Notes: generated by a model from the sequence alone, not told the origin. A stretch of 64,000 nt of DNA from HGM13006 sp900757695 (GCA_959607825.1 CAUHNW010000014.1:21140-85139); one strand, 5' to 3'. Counted from the first letter of the stretch, positions 9,379 through 18,594 are shown. Translations and numbers: made by a program.

Positions 9379-9420
9379 TATCATGCTCATGGAGGGGATT
9401 CTATGAGCATGATATTTTTT
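9379..9420 (+). terminator. Terminator-like hairpin containing the next start codon
   Basis: A perfect 12-bp inverted repeat (9379-9390 with 9403-9414) is followed by TTTTTT. The GGAGG ribosome site of the following gene is in the 12-base loop and its ATG (9403) opens the 3' arm. It could terminate ispF transcripts, or hide the start codon, or both. Confidence 0.65.
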
Positions 9421-9654
9421 ACCTTTCGGGCCCAGACCGGGGCCCGTCAGGGGGCCTTGATATTGTCCCAGGCGGGGATTTCCGCCCGGGTGGGACGGAC
9501 ACCGTCGGGGATGGCGGAATACGGCTGCGGATATGGGATCTGGGTCAGCGGCCATCAGGGAGGCCGGGCAGCAGAGCTCCTGCGGAGCAGAAGGCCCAGC
9601 TATGAGCGGAGCTATCTGGTGGAGGGCGGGCGACAGCAGGAGGTGTTCCTATGA
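9403..9654 (+). CDS. DUF3343-like small protein (putative Se/S carrier)
   Basis: An 83-residue protein with the shape of DUF3343 (PF11823): MIFFTFRAQTGARQGA start, a central acid-poor region and the conserved-looking GCGYGIWVS (a single Cys). Members are often encoded beside cysteine desulfurase-like enzymes and are proposed to carry selenium or sulfur, which fits the class V aminotransferase overlapping its 3' end by four bases. ATG 9403 is chosen because GGAGGGG lies 8 bases upstream. Assignment is by resemblance only. Confidence 0.6.
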   Translation: MSMIFFTFRAQTGARQGALILSQAGISARVGRTPSGMAEYGCGYGIWVSGHQGGRAAELLRSRRPSYERSYLVEGGRQQEVFL

Positions 9655-10775
9655 CTTATCTGGATCATGGGGCCACGTCTCTGCCAAAGCCCAAAAGTGT
9701 GGAACGGGCCATGGCATGGGCTGTGAATCATCTGCCATCACCGGGAAGGGGCAGCAGTTCCGGGGCAGAGGCGGCGGCAGAGCTGCTGTTTTCGCTTCGG
9801 ATGGAGGCGGCGGAGCGCTTTGACTGTCAGCCGGAGCAGGTGGTGCTGACGTCCTCCTGCACCCATGGGCTGAATATCGCCATCCGGTCACTGGTAAAGC
9901 CGGGAGACCGGGTGGTGATTTCCTGTATGGAGCACAATGCAGTGGTGCGTCCGCTCTATGCCCTTGGGGCCCAAGTCCATGTGGCCGGGAAGCGTCTGTT
10001 TGATCCGGAGCAGCTGCTGGAAGATTTCGATGCGCTGCTGACCCCGGATACGAAAGCCTGCATCATGACCCATGTGTCCAATGTGTTTGGCTGGCAGCTT
10101 CCGGTGGAACAGGTGGCGGCGCTGTGCCGGGAAAGAGGAATCCCCTTTGTGCTGGATGCTGCCCAATCTGCGGGATGCCTGCGTATTTCCATGAGGAAAC
10201 TGGGCGCTGCCTTCCTTGCCATGCCGGGCCACAAGGGGCTGCTGGGGCCCCAGGGGACGGGGCTGCTGCTCTGCAACCATGAGACGGAGCCCCTGCTGGC
10301 CGGAGGAACAGGAAGCCTGTCCCGGCAGCGGGAAATGCCCGAGTTTCTGCCTGACCGACTGGAAGCTGGTACCCATAACATGCCCGGCGCAGCGGGACTG
10401 CTGGCAGGGCTGCGTGCGGTGCGTCAGCTGGGGGAGGAAGAGATCCTGCGGCGGGAGCAGCAGTGGATGGAATATACTGCCCAGCGGCTGGAAAAGCTGC
10501 CGGGACTGCGGCTGTTTACCGGCCCGATGCAGACAGGGGTGCTGTCTTTTGTGACAGAGGATCGGGACTGCGTGCTGTTTGGAGAGCAGCTGTCGGAGCG
10601 TTGGGACATTGCGCTGCGGTCCGGGCTCCACTGTGCGCCGCTGGCCCATGAGACGGCGGGAACACTGGAAACAGGGACGATCCGGGTGAGCTTTGGCCCC
10701 ATGAACCGGCGAAAGGATGCAGATGCACTGGTGAATGCAGTGGAATTTATGCTTCGTGAAGGAGAAGTGACCTAG
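9651..10775 (+). CDS. Aminotransferase class V, cysteine desulfurase family protein
   Basis: PLP-dependent cysteine desulfurase/selenocysteine lyase-like enzyme (TIGR01977-type). In the 374 residues are the PLP-stacking His of MEHNAVVRP (His95), VLDAAQSAG with the PLP-binding Asp, the Schiff-base Lys195 in MPGHKGLLGPQG, and a candidate catalytic Cys328 in RSGLHCAPLAHE. It probably mobilises sulfur or selenium with the DUF3343-like partner (inference). The ATG overlaps the upstream stop. A 136-base gap with a new promoter follows. Confidence 0.85.
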   Translation: MTYLDHGATSLPKPKSVERAMAWAVNHLPSPGRGSSSGAEAAAELLFSLRMEAAERFDCQPEQVVLTSSCTHGLNIAIRSLVKPGDRVVISCMEHNAVVRPLYALGAQVHVAGKRLFDPEQLLEDFDALLTPDTKACIMTHVSNVFGWQLPVEQVAALCRERGIPFVLDAAQSAGCLRISMRKLGAAFLAMPGHKGLLGPQGTGLLLCNHETEPLLAGGTGSLSRQREMPEFLPDRLEAGTHNMPGAAGLLAGLRAVRQLGEEEILRREQQWMEYTAQRLEKLPGLRLFTGPMQTGVLSFVTEDRDCVLFGEQLSERWDIALRSGLHCAPLAHETAGTLETGTIRVSFGPMNRRKDADALVNAVEFMLREGEVT

Positions 10776-10832
10776 GGGCATCTTTTCCTCTGTTAAAATT
10801 CTGTGAAGAAAGAAAAAAACTTAGCAGCAGCC

Positions 10833-10861
10833 TTGCGCTTTTCCGTGCATTCCATTATAAT
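10833..10861 (+). promoter_or_regulatory. cdaA promoter
   Basis: TTGCGC (10833-10838), 17-base spacer, TATAAT (10856-10861), about 50 bases before the cdaA start. Confidence 0.65.
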
Positions 10862-10911
10862 ATTTGATATGTAAACCTGCGTGATCCGCACGGAAACGGA
10901 GATGTACGCCA

Positions 10912-11796
10912 TTGAATGCACTGAGCCTGCTATGGACAAAGATCCTGCGGTTTGTTACCATTATAAATTTTCCCACAGATATTCTCGATGTTGCCATTGT
11001 GGCATTTATTATCTATAAGCTGCTGAACCTATCCCGTTCCCGGACGGTGACCCAGGTGGTCAAGGCTGTGGTGGTGCTGCTGGTCATCAGCTATATTTCG
11101 GATGCACTGGGGCTCAATACCCTGAACTACATCATCAGCAAGACCATTGAGGTGGGACTGATCGCACTGGTTGTGGTATTCCAGCCGGAGCTTCGGCGAC
11201 TGCTGGAGCGGCTGGGGGGGAGCACCATTAAGGGGCTGTTTGTGCCAAAGCCGCAGATCAGCGATATGACCCAGACCATCAATGAAACGGTTTCAGCATG
11301 TCGCAGTATGTCCCGGCAGAAGATCGGCGCACTGATCGTCTTTGAGCGCCAGACCAATCTGGAGGAGTATTTCAAGACCGGTACCATTGTAGATGCAGCG
11401 GTCTCGGCGGAGCTCCTGAAAAACATATTCTTCCCCAAGGCGGCGCTCCACGACGGCGCAGTGGTGATTCGGGGTGGGCGGATCGCAGCGGCAGGCTGTG
11501 TGCTGCCATTGACCGAGAACCCCAATCTCAGCCGTGATCTGGGCACACGCCATCGGGCTTCCATCGGCATCACGGAGCATTCTGACGCAGTGGTGGTGGT
11601 GGTGTCGGAGGAAACCGGCGTTATTTCCTGCGTGGTAGGCGGCAATCTCCGCCGCTATCTGACCCCGGAGACCCTGACAAAGCTTTTGAAATCCGAGCTG
11701 ATGGTGGAGGACATTCCGCCGATCCATCACAGACTGCGGGGCTTCTTCAAGAAATCCAATCAGAAATCAGAAGAGGACAGCCATGAAAAAGAATAA
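10912..11796 (+). CDS. cdaA: Diadenylate cyclase CdaA
   Basis: Membrane-bound DAC-domain enzyme that makes c-di-AMP from two ATP. About three membrane segments span residues 20-90. The cyclase domain follows, with DGA at 181-183 and RHR at 213-215, the two signature motifs. It is 294 aa. The start is a TTG at 10912 with GGAGAT about 9 bases upstream; the nearby ATGs are out of frame. It overlaps cdaR by 14 bases. Confidence 0.93.
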   Translation: MNALSLLWTKILRFVTIINFPTDILDVAIVAFIIYKLLNLSRSRTVTQVVKAVVVLLVISYISDALGLNTLNYIISKTIEVGLIALVVVFQPELRRLLERLGGSTIKGLFVPKPQISDMTQTINETVSACRSMSRQKIGALIVFERQTNLEEYFKTGTIVDAAVSAELLKNIFFPKAALHDGAVVIRGGRIAAAGCVLPLTENPNLSRDLGTRHRASIGITEHSDAVVVVVSEETGVISCVVGGNLRRYLTPETLTKLLKSELMVEDIPPIHHRLRGFFKKSNQKSEEDSHEKE

Positions 11797-13111
11797 GATT
11801 TTTTCACTGCTGCTTTCCATCGTCATTGCCCTGAGCCTTTGGGCGTATGTGGTGACAACGGTGACGCCGGAGGACAGCCAGTGGATTCGGAATATTCCTG
11901 TGACCTTTGCCAATGAGGACGGCCTTTTTTCAGACCGGAATCTGACCCTGACCAAAGGGAGAAATGCTACGGTAGACTTAAAGGTCTATGGAAAGCGGCA
12001 GGATCTTCTAAAGCTCAGCAACAGTAATATTACTGTAACCGCAGATCTTTCCACCGTGCTTGGCCCGGGAGAATGGCAGCTGCGCTATAATGTAGAGATG
12101 CCGGAGACGGTCAGCGATAATGATATCTCCATTGAATCCCGCAGTGCCTATGAGATTGATGTGCAGGTGGATCTGCTCAGCGTCAAGGAGGTGCCGGTTC
12201 AGGCGGTGTTCCAGGGGTCTGTGGCAGAGGGCTATGTACAGGATCCCATCGAATTGGAATACGATACCCTGGAGATCAGCGGCCCGCAGGATCAGGTGGC
12301 ACAGGTGGATCATGCAGAGGTGGTGCTGGAACGCACCAACCTCAGTAAAACCGTGTCGGATTCGCTGAGCTATACCTTTGTGGACGCAGACGGGAATGAA
12401 GTGATCTCCGATGAGATCCACTGCAGTGTGGATAAGATCGGTGTCATGATGACGGTCAGTATGGTGAAGGAGATCCCGCTGACCGTACAGCTGATCGATG
12501 GCGGCGGTGCCACGGGAGAGCATACCGTGTCTTCCATTGAGCCTGCAACCATTACGGTAAAGGGTTCCGCAGAGGATCTGGAGGGGATGAATTCCCTGAA
12601 TATCGGCAATGTTGACCTCAGCACGGTGCCCACCAACACCGCATTTACGAAGAGCTATAATATTGTTCTGCCGGATAATATGACCAATATGACCGGAGAA
12701 GAGACTGCGGAGGTCACAGTTGAGCTGAAGAATCTCAAGGAAAAGACCTTCCGGGTGACAAATCTGGAGCTTGCCAATACGCCCAGCAATCTGAAGGCAA
12801 CACTGGGGACTGTGTCCTTGCAGATCAAAGTCCGGGGCCCCTCAGACGTAATGGAGGCAGTAACGGCCAGCAGCATCCGTGCGGTGGCAGATCTCAGCTC
12901 GGTGGGAACCTCCACCGGACAGTTCAGCGTCCCGGTTGATGTCTATGTGGATGGCTTCAGCGGTGTTGGCGCCATGGGGAGCTATAATGTGCTGGTATCT
13001 ATTTCAGAGCCCACAGAATCGGATGACACCGCAGTGGCGGTGGACGTGAATCCCAGCGGTGCACCGGAGCCCAGCAATTCTCCGGAAACCGGCGATACAC
13101 CGGAGGAGTGA
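11783..13111 (+). CDS. cdaR: CdaA regulatory protein, YbbR domains
   Basis: Extracytoplasmic YbbR-repeat protein that regulates CdaA. One N-terminal membrane anchor (residues 5-25) is followed by tandem YbbR-like beta modules: NIPVTFANEDGL start, then EVPVQAVFQG, EIPLTVQLIDG and a fourth. A disordered Ser/Pro/Glu tail closes the 442 residues. It overlaps cdaA. In many Bacillota glmM follows; here an RseC-like gene does. Confidence 0.9.
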   Translation: MKKNKIFSLLLSIVIALSLWAYVVTTVTPEDSQWIRNIPVTFANEDGLFSDRNLTLTKGRNATVDLKVYGKRQDLLKLSNSNITVTADLSTVLGPGEWQLRYNVEMPETVSDNDISIESRSAYEIDVQVDLLSVKEVPVQAVFQGSVAEGYVQDPIELEYDTLEISGPQDQVAQVDHAEVVLERTNLSKTVSDSLSYTFVDADGNEVISDEIHCSVDKIGVMMTVSMVKEIPLTVQLIDGGGATGEHTVSSIEPATITVKGSAEDLEGMNSLNIGNVDLSTVPTNTAFTKSYNIVLPDNMTNMTGEETAEVTVELKNLKEKTFRVTNLELANTPSNLKATLGTVSLQIKVRGPSDVMEAVTASSIRAVADLSSVGTSTGQFSVPVDVYVDGFSGVGAMGSYNVLVSISEPTESDDTAVAVDVNPSGAPEPSNSPETGDTPEE

Positions 13112-13118
13112 AATAGAA

Positions 13119-13529
13119 TTGCGGCAGAAGGTTATGGTGATCTCCAGTGAAAACGGCGTGGCCAGAGTGCAGTATCATCGGCCCACGGCATGCCATGGGG
13201 ATTGCAGCAAATGTGCCGGTGGCTGCGGCGCAATGGCAGCGCAGGAGGAGATCATTGTCTCGGCAGATAATCCCATTGGCGCAAGACCCGGGGATTCTGT
13301 CTATATCGAAGGGGAGACCGGAAAGGTGGCATGGGCCATTGCGCTGGTTTATGTGATCCCGGTGATCCTGTTCTTTCTGGGGTATTTTCTGGGAAGAGAT
13401 CATGGAAAGGGCGAGCTGCTTGGAATCATCGGTTTCTTTCTGGGGCTGGCTCTTGCGGTGCTGGAAAGCCACAGGCAGAAGCGGCATGGGGATGAGATCC
13501 GGTATCAGATCGTCTCCTTTGCAAAATAG
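13119..13529 (+). CDS. RseC/MucC-like membrane protein (SoxR-reducing system)
   Basis: A 136-residue RseC-family protein (PF04246). An N-terminal beta domain has the cysteine cluster CHGDCSKCAGGCGA (about residues 25-38), and two transmembrane helices span about residues 71-110. Relatives accompany Rnf or SoxR-reducing electron-transfer systems; none is seen here, so the role is open. I take the TTG at 13119 with AGGAG upstream, because the family starts just before this VMVISSENGVARV stretch; ATG 13134 is the alternative. Confidence 0.75.
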   Translation: MRQKVMVISSENGVARVQYHRPTACHGDCSKCAGGCGAMAAQEEIIVSADNPIGARPGDSVYIEGETGKVAWAIALVYVIPVILFFLGYFLGRDHGKGELLGIIGFFLGLALAVLESHRQKRHGDEIRYQIVSFAK

Positions 13530-13533
13530 CGTG

Positions 13534-13567
13534 AAAAATGGAATCGGCTTTGGCCGGTTCCATTTTT
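13534..13567 (+). terminator. Terminator after the cdaAR unit
   Basis: A 14-bp inverted repeat (13534-13547 with 13554-13567) with A-run and T-run ends. Confidence 0.8.
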
Positions 13568-13606
13568 GTCTATTCGGTCATGGAATGGATTCACCGGTAA
13601 ATAGAA

Positions 13607-13635
13607 TTGCAACATTTGCGATACGAAATTATAAT
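13607..13635 (+). promoter_or_regulatory. Promoter of orphan solute-binding gene
   Basis: TTGCAA (13607-13612), 17-base spacer, TATAAT (13630-13635), 71 bases before the start codon. Confidence 0.75.
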
Positions 13636-13705
13636 AAAACCATCAAAATCACTCAAATGGAATCTCCAAATGAACAGTGAGATTTTAGGGGGAGAGGAGT
13701 ATGGT

Positions 13706-15472
13706 ATGAAAAAGGATCGTATTTTGGCGTTTGTGCTGGCAGCGGCCATGTCTGCGTCCCTACTGGCGGGATGCAGCAGCAACGGGAAGCCCGGTACAGC
13801 GGCGCAGGCGCAAAGTGTTTCGGAGCAGCAGGCGGAGGCGCCATCGGCTCCTGTGGCAGATGAAACAGATGCTTCGGAAGCGGAAGCTATGAGCGCTGAG
13901 AAGACGGAGGAGACAGGAAGCAGCATGGAAAGCCCTGAGCCTGAGCTCCAGCTGGAGGAGGTGAGCCTTCCGCTGTTTGAAGAGACCCGTACTTACACCA
14001 TGTGGACCATGCTGCCGTTCTTTATGAACGGGCTTGTATCGGACATGGCAACTGACATCAACAACATGAAGCTTTTGCAGGAAAACTGCAATGTGAAGCT
14101 GGACGTGACTGCGGTGGGGGACAGTGTTGTGTCGGAGCAGTTTAATCTGATGGTTTCCTCCGGCGATTACACGGATATTATTTCTGACGGCGTTTCCCAC
14201 TATTCCAAAGGCTATGACGCAGCCATTACCGATGACATCATCATCGATCTTCTGGATCTGGCACAGGAGTATGCGCCAAACTACATGTATTATTTGGAAA
14301 CGGATCCGTCTCTGCGGGCGGCACTGATCACCGACAACGGATGCCTTCCAACGGTTGCGACCATCTATAAGGAAGCAGGCTGTGAAAACGGGGGTATCCT
14401 GATTCGTGGTGACTGGCTCCGGGAGCTGGGCATGGATCCGCCTGAGACCTTTGATGCGTTCCATGACTATGTTCAGGCATGCATAGATAAATATGGGGCG
14501 CAGGGCATTACCATCGGCAACATGATGGCAGATTGTCGTGGTGACGATTCCCTGTACAGCTATGGCTATGACCTCTATGCGGGCGGGTATAATGTCATTG
14601 ACGGGCAGGTTGTGTACTCCTATCTGAACGACAGCTATTACGACTATCTGAGAATGCTGGCGGACTGGTATCAGGATGGCACCCTGTATTCTGATTTCTT
14701 TAATGTGCAGATGGGCTCCACGGATAAGTGGTTCGCCTCCGGTCAGTGTCCGGTGGATACGGGCACCGCCGCCAACATTGCCACCATTGAAAGCTATGCA
14801 GATGAGAATTATACTTATGAGCTGATGCCCATCCACGCACCGAAGGTCCATGCAGATGATGAACTCCATTTCAGCTGGACGGATAATTTTTCCCGGATCA
14901 AGCAACAGGACTCCTGGACTATTTCCACCGCTTGTCAGGACCCGGAGGGAATCATGATGATGGTCAACTATCTGTTTTCTGAGGCAGGGCAGCTGATGTA
15001 TAACTATGGCGATGAGGGGCATTCCTTTGAATATGATACTGAGGGCAAGCCACAGTATACAGAGCTGATCACCAATAATCCGGATGGCATCAGCTATAAG
15101 GATGCCTGCTATCTCTATGCCTCCGCAGTGGCCAGTGGGCATCTGCCCAGCATTATGGATGTACGGGCCGGGTATTATTACTTCGGCGATGAGGAATGGA
15201 AAATATTTGATATCTTCCGTACCTGTGATGCGGACGGCAGCTATAACCTCCCCAATGGCGTGGCACTAAACGAGCAGGAGAATCAGAAGTATGCAACGAT
15301 CTCCTCGGATATTACCACCTATGCGTCCACTGAGATCATGAAGTTCATTCTCGGACAATCCGACCTGACGCCCGAGACGTTCAAAGAATTCCAGGACACC
15401 ATCCTCTCTATGGGAGGGGCTCGTATGGAAGAGCTCTATCAGCAGGCCTATGAGCGTTATCTTCTGAAATAA
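13706..15472 (+). CDS. Extracellular solute-binding lipoprotein, orphan
   Basis: Full-length (588 aa) paralogue of the binding protein at the left edge; both share the SGDYTDII/SGDYPDLI, YAPNYMYYL and WL(R/E)ELG/ECG..PET(F/Y)D(A/E) segments. The lipoprotein signal ends in LLAGC (Cys about residue 20), followed by a low-complexity Ala/Glu/Ser tether to residue 85. The ATG at 13706 has GAGAGGAG upstream. It has its own promoter and terminator and no permease or ATPase gene beside it, so it may serve a transporter encoded elsewhere. Substrate unknown. Confidence 0.88.
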   Translation: MKKDRILAFVLAAAMSASLLAGCSSNGKPGTAAQAQSVSEQQAEAPSAPVADETDASEAEAMSAEKTEETGSSMESPEPELQLEEVSLPLFEETRTYTMWTMLPFFMNGLVSDMATDINNMKLLQENCNVKLDVTAVGDSVVSEQFNLMVSSGDYTDIISDGVSHYSKGYDAAITDDIIIDLLDLAQEYAPNYMYYLETDPSLRAALITDNGCLPTVATIYKEAGCENGGILIRGDWLRELGMDPPETFDAFHDYVQACIDKYGAQGITIGNMMADCRGDDSLYSYGYDLYAGGYNVIDGQVVYSYLNDSYYDYLRMLADWYQDGTLYSDFFNVQMGSTDKWFASGQCPVDTGTAANIATIESYADENYTYELMPIHAPKVHADDELHFSWTDNFSRIKQQDSWTISTACQDPEGIMMMVNYLFSEAGQLMYNYGDEGHSFEYDTEGKPQYTELITNNPDGISYKDACYLYASAVASGHLPSIMDVRAGYYYFGDEEWKIFDIFRTCDADGSYNLPNGVALNEQENQKYATISSDITTYASTEIMKFILGQSDLTPETFKEFQDTILSMGGARMEELYQQAYERYLLK

Positions 15473-15484
15473 GACCAGCGCAGG

Positions 15485-15522
15485 AATGACCGGCAGTTTT
15501 CGCTTACTGCCGGTCATTTTTC
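15485..15522 (+). terminator. Terminator of orphan solute-binding gene
   Basis: A perfect 13-bp stem (15485-15497 with 15506-15518), 8-base loop and a T-run. Confidence 0.88.
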
Positions 15523-15537
15523 TGACGCAAATTCTGT

Positions 15538-15566
15538 TTGACTTTGTATATGGATTCCTGTATACT
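15538..15566 (+). promoter_or_regulatory. Promoter of ArsB/NhaD-type permease gene
   Basis: TTGACT (15538-15543), 17-base spacer, TATACT (15561-15566), 75 bases before the start. Confidence 0.65.
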
Positions 15567-15640
15567 GGAAGGGTTGTATTTTGCCTTCCGGCCTAAGGGC
15601 GGTGGGGCTTTTATATTGCTCGTTGCAGGGGAGACTTCCA

Positions 15641-16909
15641 ATGAAGATATTTGCGCTGATCCTATTTATTCTGACATACGTTTTGATGATCGCACTGCCA
15701 AAATATCGGCCATGGGTGGCGGTGACCAGTGCGGTGATTTTTCTGGTAGGCGGGATCGTACCGGTGCAGAGTCTTGGCTCGGCCATTGATTTTAATGTGC
15801 TGATGATGCTGGCGGGTACCATGGGAACCGTTTCCCTGTTCATCGAATCCAGAATGCCAAACCGAATGGCAGAGATGCTGCTGCAAAAATCCCCCAATGT
15901 GATGTGGGTGGTGGTGGTCATGTCTCTGTTTGCCGGTGTGGTATCTGCTTTTGTTGATAACGTTGCAACCGTTTTGATGATTGCGCCGGTGGGACTGGCC
16001 ATTGCAAAGAAGCTGAATATTTCCCCGGTGGCGATGATCATTTCCATTGCGGTGTCTTCCAATCTTCAGGGGGCTGCGACGCTGGTGGGAGATACCACCT
16101 CCATTATGCTGGGCGGCCACGCCAATATGAACTTCAATGATTTCTTCTTTATGGACGGTAAGCCCAGCATCTTCTTTGCGGTGGAGCTGGGGGCGCTGGC
16201 AACGGTACCGGTGATCATGTTCCTGTTTCGGAAGCAGCGGGAGCCCTTTACAGCGGAGGGGCACACGGAGGTCGGCGATTATTTCCCCACATGGCTGCTG
16301 TGTGCCAATGTGCTGCTGCTGATTCTGGCCTCCTTCTGGAAGGACAGACCCTCCATTACCAATGGACTGATCTGCGTGGGGCTGTTTATCGTTGGGCTTG
16401 TCCACTCCTATATCCGCCGTGGAGATCTGGATGTGGTGAAGCAGGCGTTTCAGGAGATCGACTATGAGACCATTTGCCTGCTGACGGGACTGTTTGTGGT
16501 GATTGCCGGAATTACAGAGGTTGGGATCATTGATGATATCAGCGGTATATTTGCCTCCCTTGGCGGCAATAATCTCTTCCTGCTGTACACAGTGATCGTA
16601 TGGGGCTCGGTTGCCTGCTCTGCCTTTGTGGATAATATTCCCTATGTTGCTACCATGCTCCCTGTGATCAGCGCCCTGTGCCGGGATCTGGGCTGCGCAC
16701 CGTATCTGCTCTATTTTGGACTGCTGACCGGTGCAACGCTGGGAGGCAACCTGACGCCCATCGGCGCATCGGCCAATATCGCAGGAATCGGGATCCTGCG
16801 AAAGGCCGGATATGAGGTAAAGACAAAGGACTTCCTGCGCATTGGTGTGCCATTTACACTTTGCGCTGTAATCGTTGGATATCTCTTCTGCTGGATCGTA
16901 TGGTCTTAA
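15641..16909 (+). CDS. SLC13/ArsB-NhaD superfamily membrane transporter
   Basis: Integral membrane protein of 422 aa with about 11-12 hydrophobic segments and the ion-transporter hallmarks FVDNVATVLMIAP in the first half and SAFVDNIPYVATMLP in the second, an inverted-repeat pair, plus LGGNLTPIGASANI. The substrate may be a dicarboxylate, Na+/H+ or an oxyanion; sequence alone does not decide. ATG 15641 (KIFALILF) with GGGGAG upstream is preferred over an ATG further upstream that lacks a ribosome site. Transcribed alone, convergent with gdhA. Confidence 0.82.
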   Translation: MKIFALILFILTYVLMIALPKYRPWVAVTSAVIFLVGGIVPVQSLGSAIDFNVLMMLAGTMGTVSLFIESRMPNRMAEMLLQKSPNVMWVVVVMSLFAGVVSAFVDNVATVLMIAPVGLAIAKKLNISPVAMIISIAVSSNLQGAATLVGDTTSIMLGGHANMNFNDFFFMDGKPSIFFAVELGALATVPVIMFLFRKQREPFTAEGHTEVGDYFPTWLLCANVLLLILASFWKDRPSITNGLICVGLFIVGLVHSYIRRGDLDVVKQAFQEIDYETICLLTGLFVVIAGITEVGIIDDISGIFASLGGNNLFLLYTVIVWGSVACSAFVDNIPYVATMLPVISALCRDLGCAPYLLYFGLLTGATLGGNLTPIGASANIAGIGILRKAGYEVKTKDFLRIGVPFTLCAVIVGYLFCWIVWS

Positions 16910-16920
16910 TCGGATACAGA

Positions 16921-16950
16921 AAAAGGCCTGCCGCAAAATTGCGGCAGGCC
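16921..16950 (-). terminator. gdhA terminator
   Basis: A perfect 12-bp GC-rich stem (16925-16936 with 16939-16950) followed on the minus strand by TTTTT. It lies between convergent genes and serves mainly gdhA. Confidence 0.85.
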
Positions 16951-16973
16951 AATTATTATCGTAGGGGGAGAGA

Positions 16974-18320
16974 TCAGCAGACACCCTGTGCCAGCATTGC
17001 ATCGGCAACCTTCAGGAAGCCCGCAATGTTTGCACCGGCCTGAATATCGCCGGCCATGCCGTATTTCTCGGCGGCCTCGGCGCAGGCGGTGTAGATGGAT
17101 TCCATGATGCCCTTGAGCTTTGCATCCACTTCCTCAAAGGTCCAGCTGAGCCGCTCGGAGTTCTGGCTCATCTCCAGACCGGAGGTAGCAACGCCGCCGG
17201 CGTTGGAAGCCTTGCCGGGGCTGTAGAGCAGTCCGGCGGACTTGATGATGGAGATTGCCTCGGGGGTGCAGGGCATGTTTGCGCCCTCGAAGACGCCCAG
17301 AGCGCCGTTTGCAACGATCTGCTTTGCAGCCTCTGCATCGATCTCGTTCTGCGTTGCGCAGGGGAGGATGATGTCAGCGGGGACGCTCCAGATGCCGCTG
17401 CAGCCCTCAACATACTTGGCAGAGGGGACGTAATCCACATAAGTCTTGATGCGGGCACGCTTGACTTCCTTGATCTCCTGAATGATCTTGAAGTCGATGC
17501 CGTTTTCGTCTACGATGTAGCCGTTGGAGTCATACATGGCGATGACCTTGCCGCCCAGCTCGGTGGCCTTCTGGTTGGCGTAGATGGCAACGTTGCCGGA
17601 GCCGGAAACGATCACACGTTTGCCCTCAAAGCTGGTGCCGTTGGCGTGGAGATAGGCATCGGCAAAGTAGCACAGGCCGTAGCCGGTGGCCTGTGTACGG
17701 GCCAGAGAGCCGCCGTAGGAGAGACCCTTGCCGGTGAGCACGCCGGTCCACTCGTTTTTCAGACGCTTATACTGGCCGAACAGATAGCCGATCTCACGGG
17801 CACCTACGCCGATATCACCGGCGGGTACATCGGTGTCAGCGCCAACATGGCGATAGAGCTCTGTCATAAAGCTCTGGCAGAAACGCATGACCTCCATATC
17901 GGACTTGCCCTTGGGGTCAAAGTCAGAGCCGCCCTTGCCGCCGCCCATGGGCAGGGTGGTGAGTGCATTTTTGAAGATCTGCTCGAAGCCAAGGAACTTG
18001 ATGATGGAGAGGTTGACGTTGTCACGGAACCGCAGGCCGCCCTTGTAGGGGCCGATGGCGGAGTTGTACTGAACACGATAGCCACGGTTTACCTGAACCT
18101 TGCCCTGATCATCTACCCACGGCACACGGAAGATGATGATGCGCTCGGGCTCAACCAGGCGGCCAATGATGTTCTGCTGCTCCAGACGGGGATCCGCCTC
18201 CACCACGGGAACCAGTGTTTCAAGGACCTCATTGACGGCCTCCAGATACTCGGTCTGCTCGCTGTAACGGGCACAGAGCTCTTCATAGATACCGTTTAAG
18301 TAAGCGTTTTTGATAGCCAT
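16974..18320 (-). CDS. gdhA: NADP-type glutamate dehydrogenase
   Basis: Hexameric glutamate dehydrogenase that interconverts 2-oxoglutarate plus ammonia with glutamate. The 448 residues fit the small bacterial type. Visible are GPYKGGLRFRDNV, the catalytic-lysine region LPMGGGKGGSDFDPKG, PAGDIGVGAREIGYL, the nucleotide-binding VSGSGNVAIYA and the C-terminal SNAGGVATSGLEM. The ATG at 18320 has AAAGGG upstream. Monocistronic with a clear terminator; no confident promoter was picked in the 279-base gap upstream. Confidence 0.96.
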   Translation of the reverse strand: MAIKNAYLNGIYEELCARYSEQTEYLEAVNEVLETLVPVVEADPRLEQQNIIGRLVEPERIIIFRVPWVDDQGKVQVNRGYRVQYNSAIGPYKGGLRFRDNVNLSIIKFLGFEQIFKNALTTLPMGGGKGGSDFDPKGKSDMEVMRFCQSFMTELYRHVGADTDVPAGDIGVGAREIGYLFGQYKRLKNEWTGVLTGKGLSYGGSLARTQATGYGLCYFADAYLHANGTSFEGKRVIVSGSGNVAIYANQKATELGGKVIAMYDSNGYIVDENGIDFKIIQEIKEVKRARIKTYVDYVPSAKYVEGCSGIWSVPADIILPCATQNEIDAEAAKQIVANGALGVFEGANMPCTPEAISIIKSAGLLYSPGKASNAGGVATSGLEMSQNSERLSWTFEEVDAKLKGIMESIYTACAEAAEKYGMAGDIQAGANIAGFLKVADAMLAQGVC

Positions 18321-18553
18321 TAGATAACACCCTTTCATTCGATGAATCGGGAATCGCAAAACAGTGAAAGCCTGACTGCATATGCCCGTTTCTGTTGGCA
18401 CTATACTACTACAAAGTAGAGAAGAATGCAAGTAGAAGTACAGAAAAAATCAAAAAGACGGTAAAATTGCATAAAATAGAAGCTGATTTGCAGCAAAATG
18501 GGTAAAGTATTTCAGTTCGTGACGGAAACGTACCATATATTCTAAACCAAACG

Positions 18554-18594
18554 ATGAAAAATGCCGCCGTATGGTCTACGGCGGCATTTTTCAT
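18554..18594 (-). terminator. pheST terminator
   Basis: A perfect 18-bp stem (18554-18571 with 18577-18594) just downstream of the pheT stop, ending in TTTTT on the minus strand. The rest of 18321-18553 holds only the gdhA upstream region; nothing else is recognised. Confidence 0.88.
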
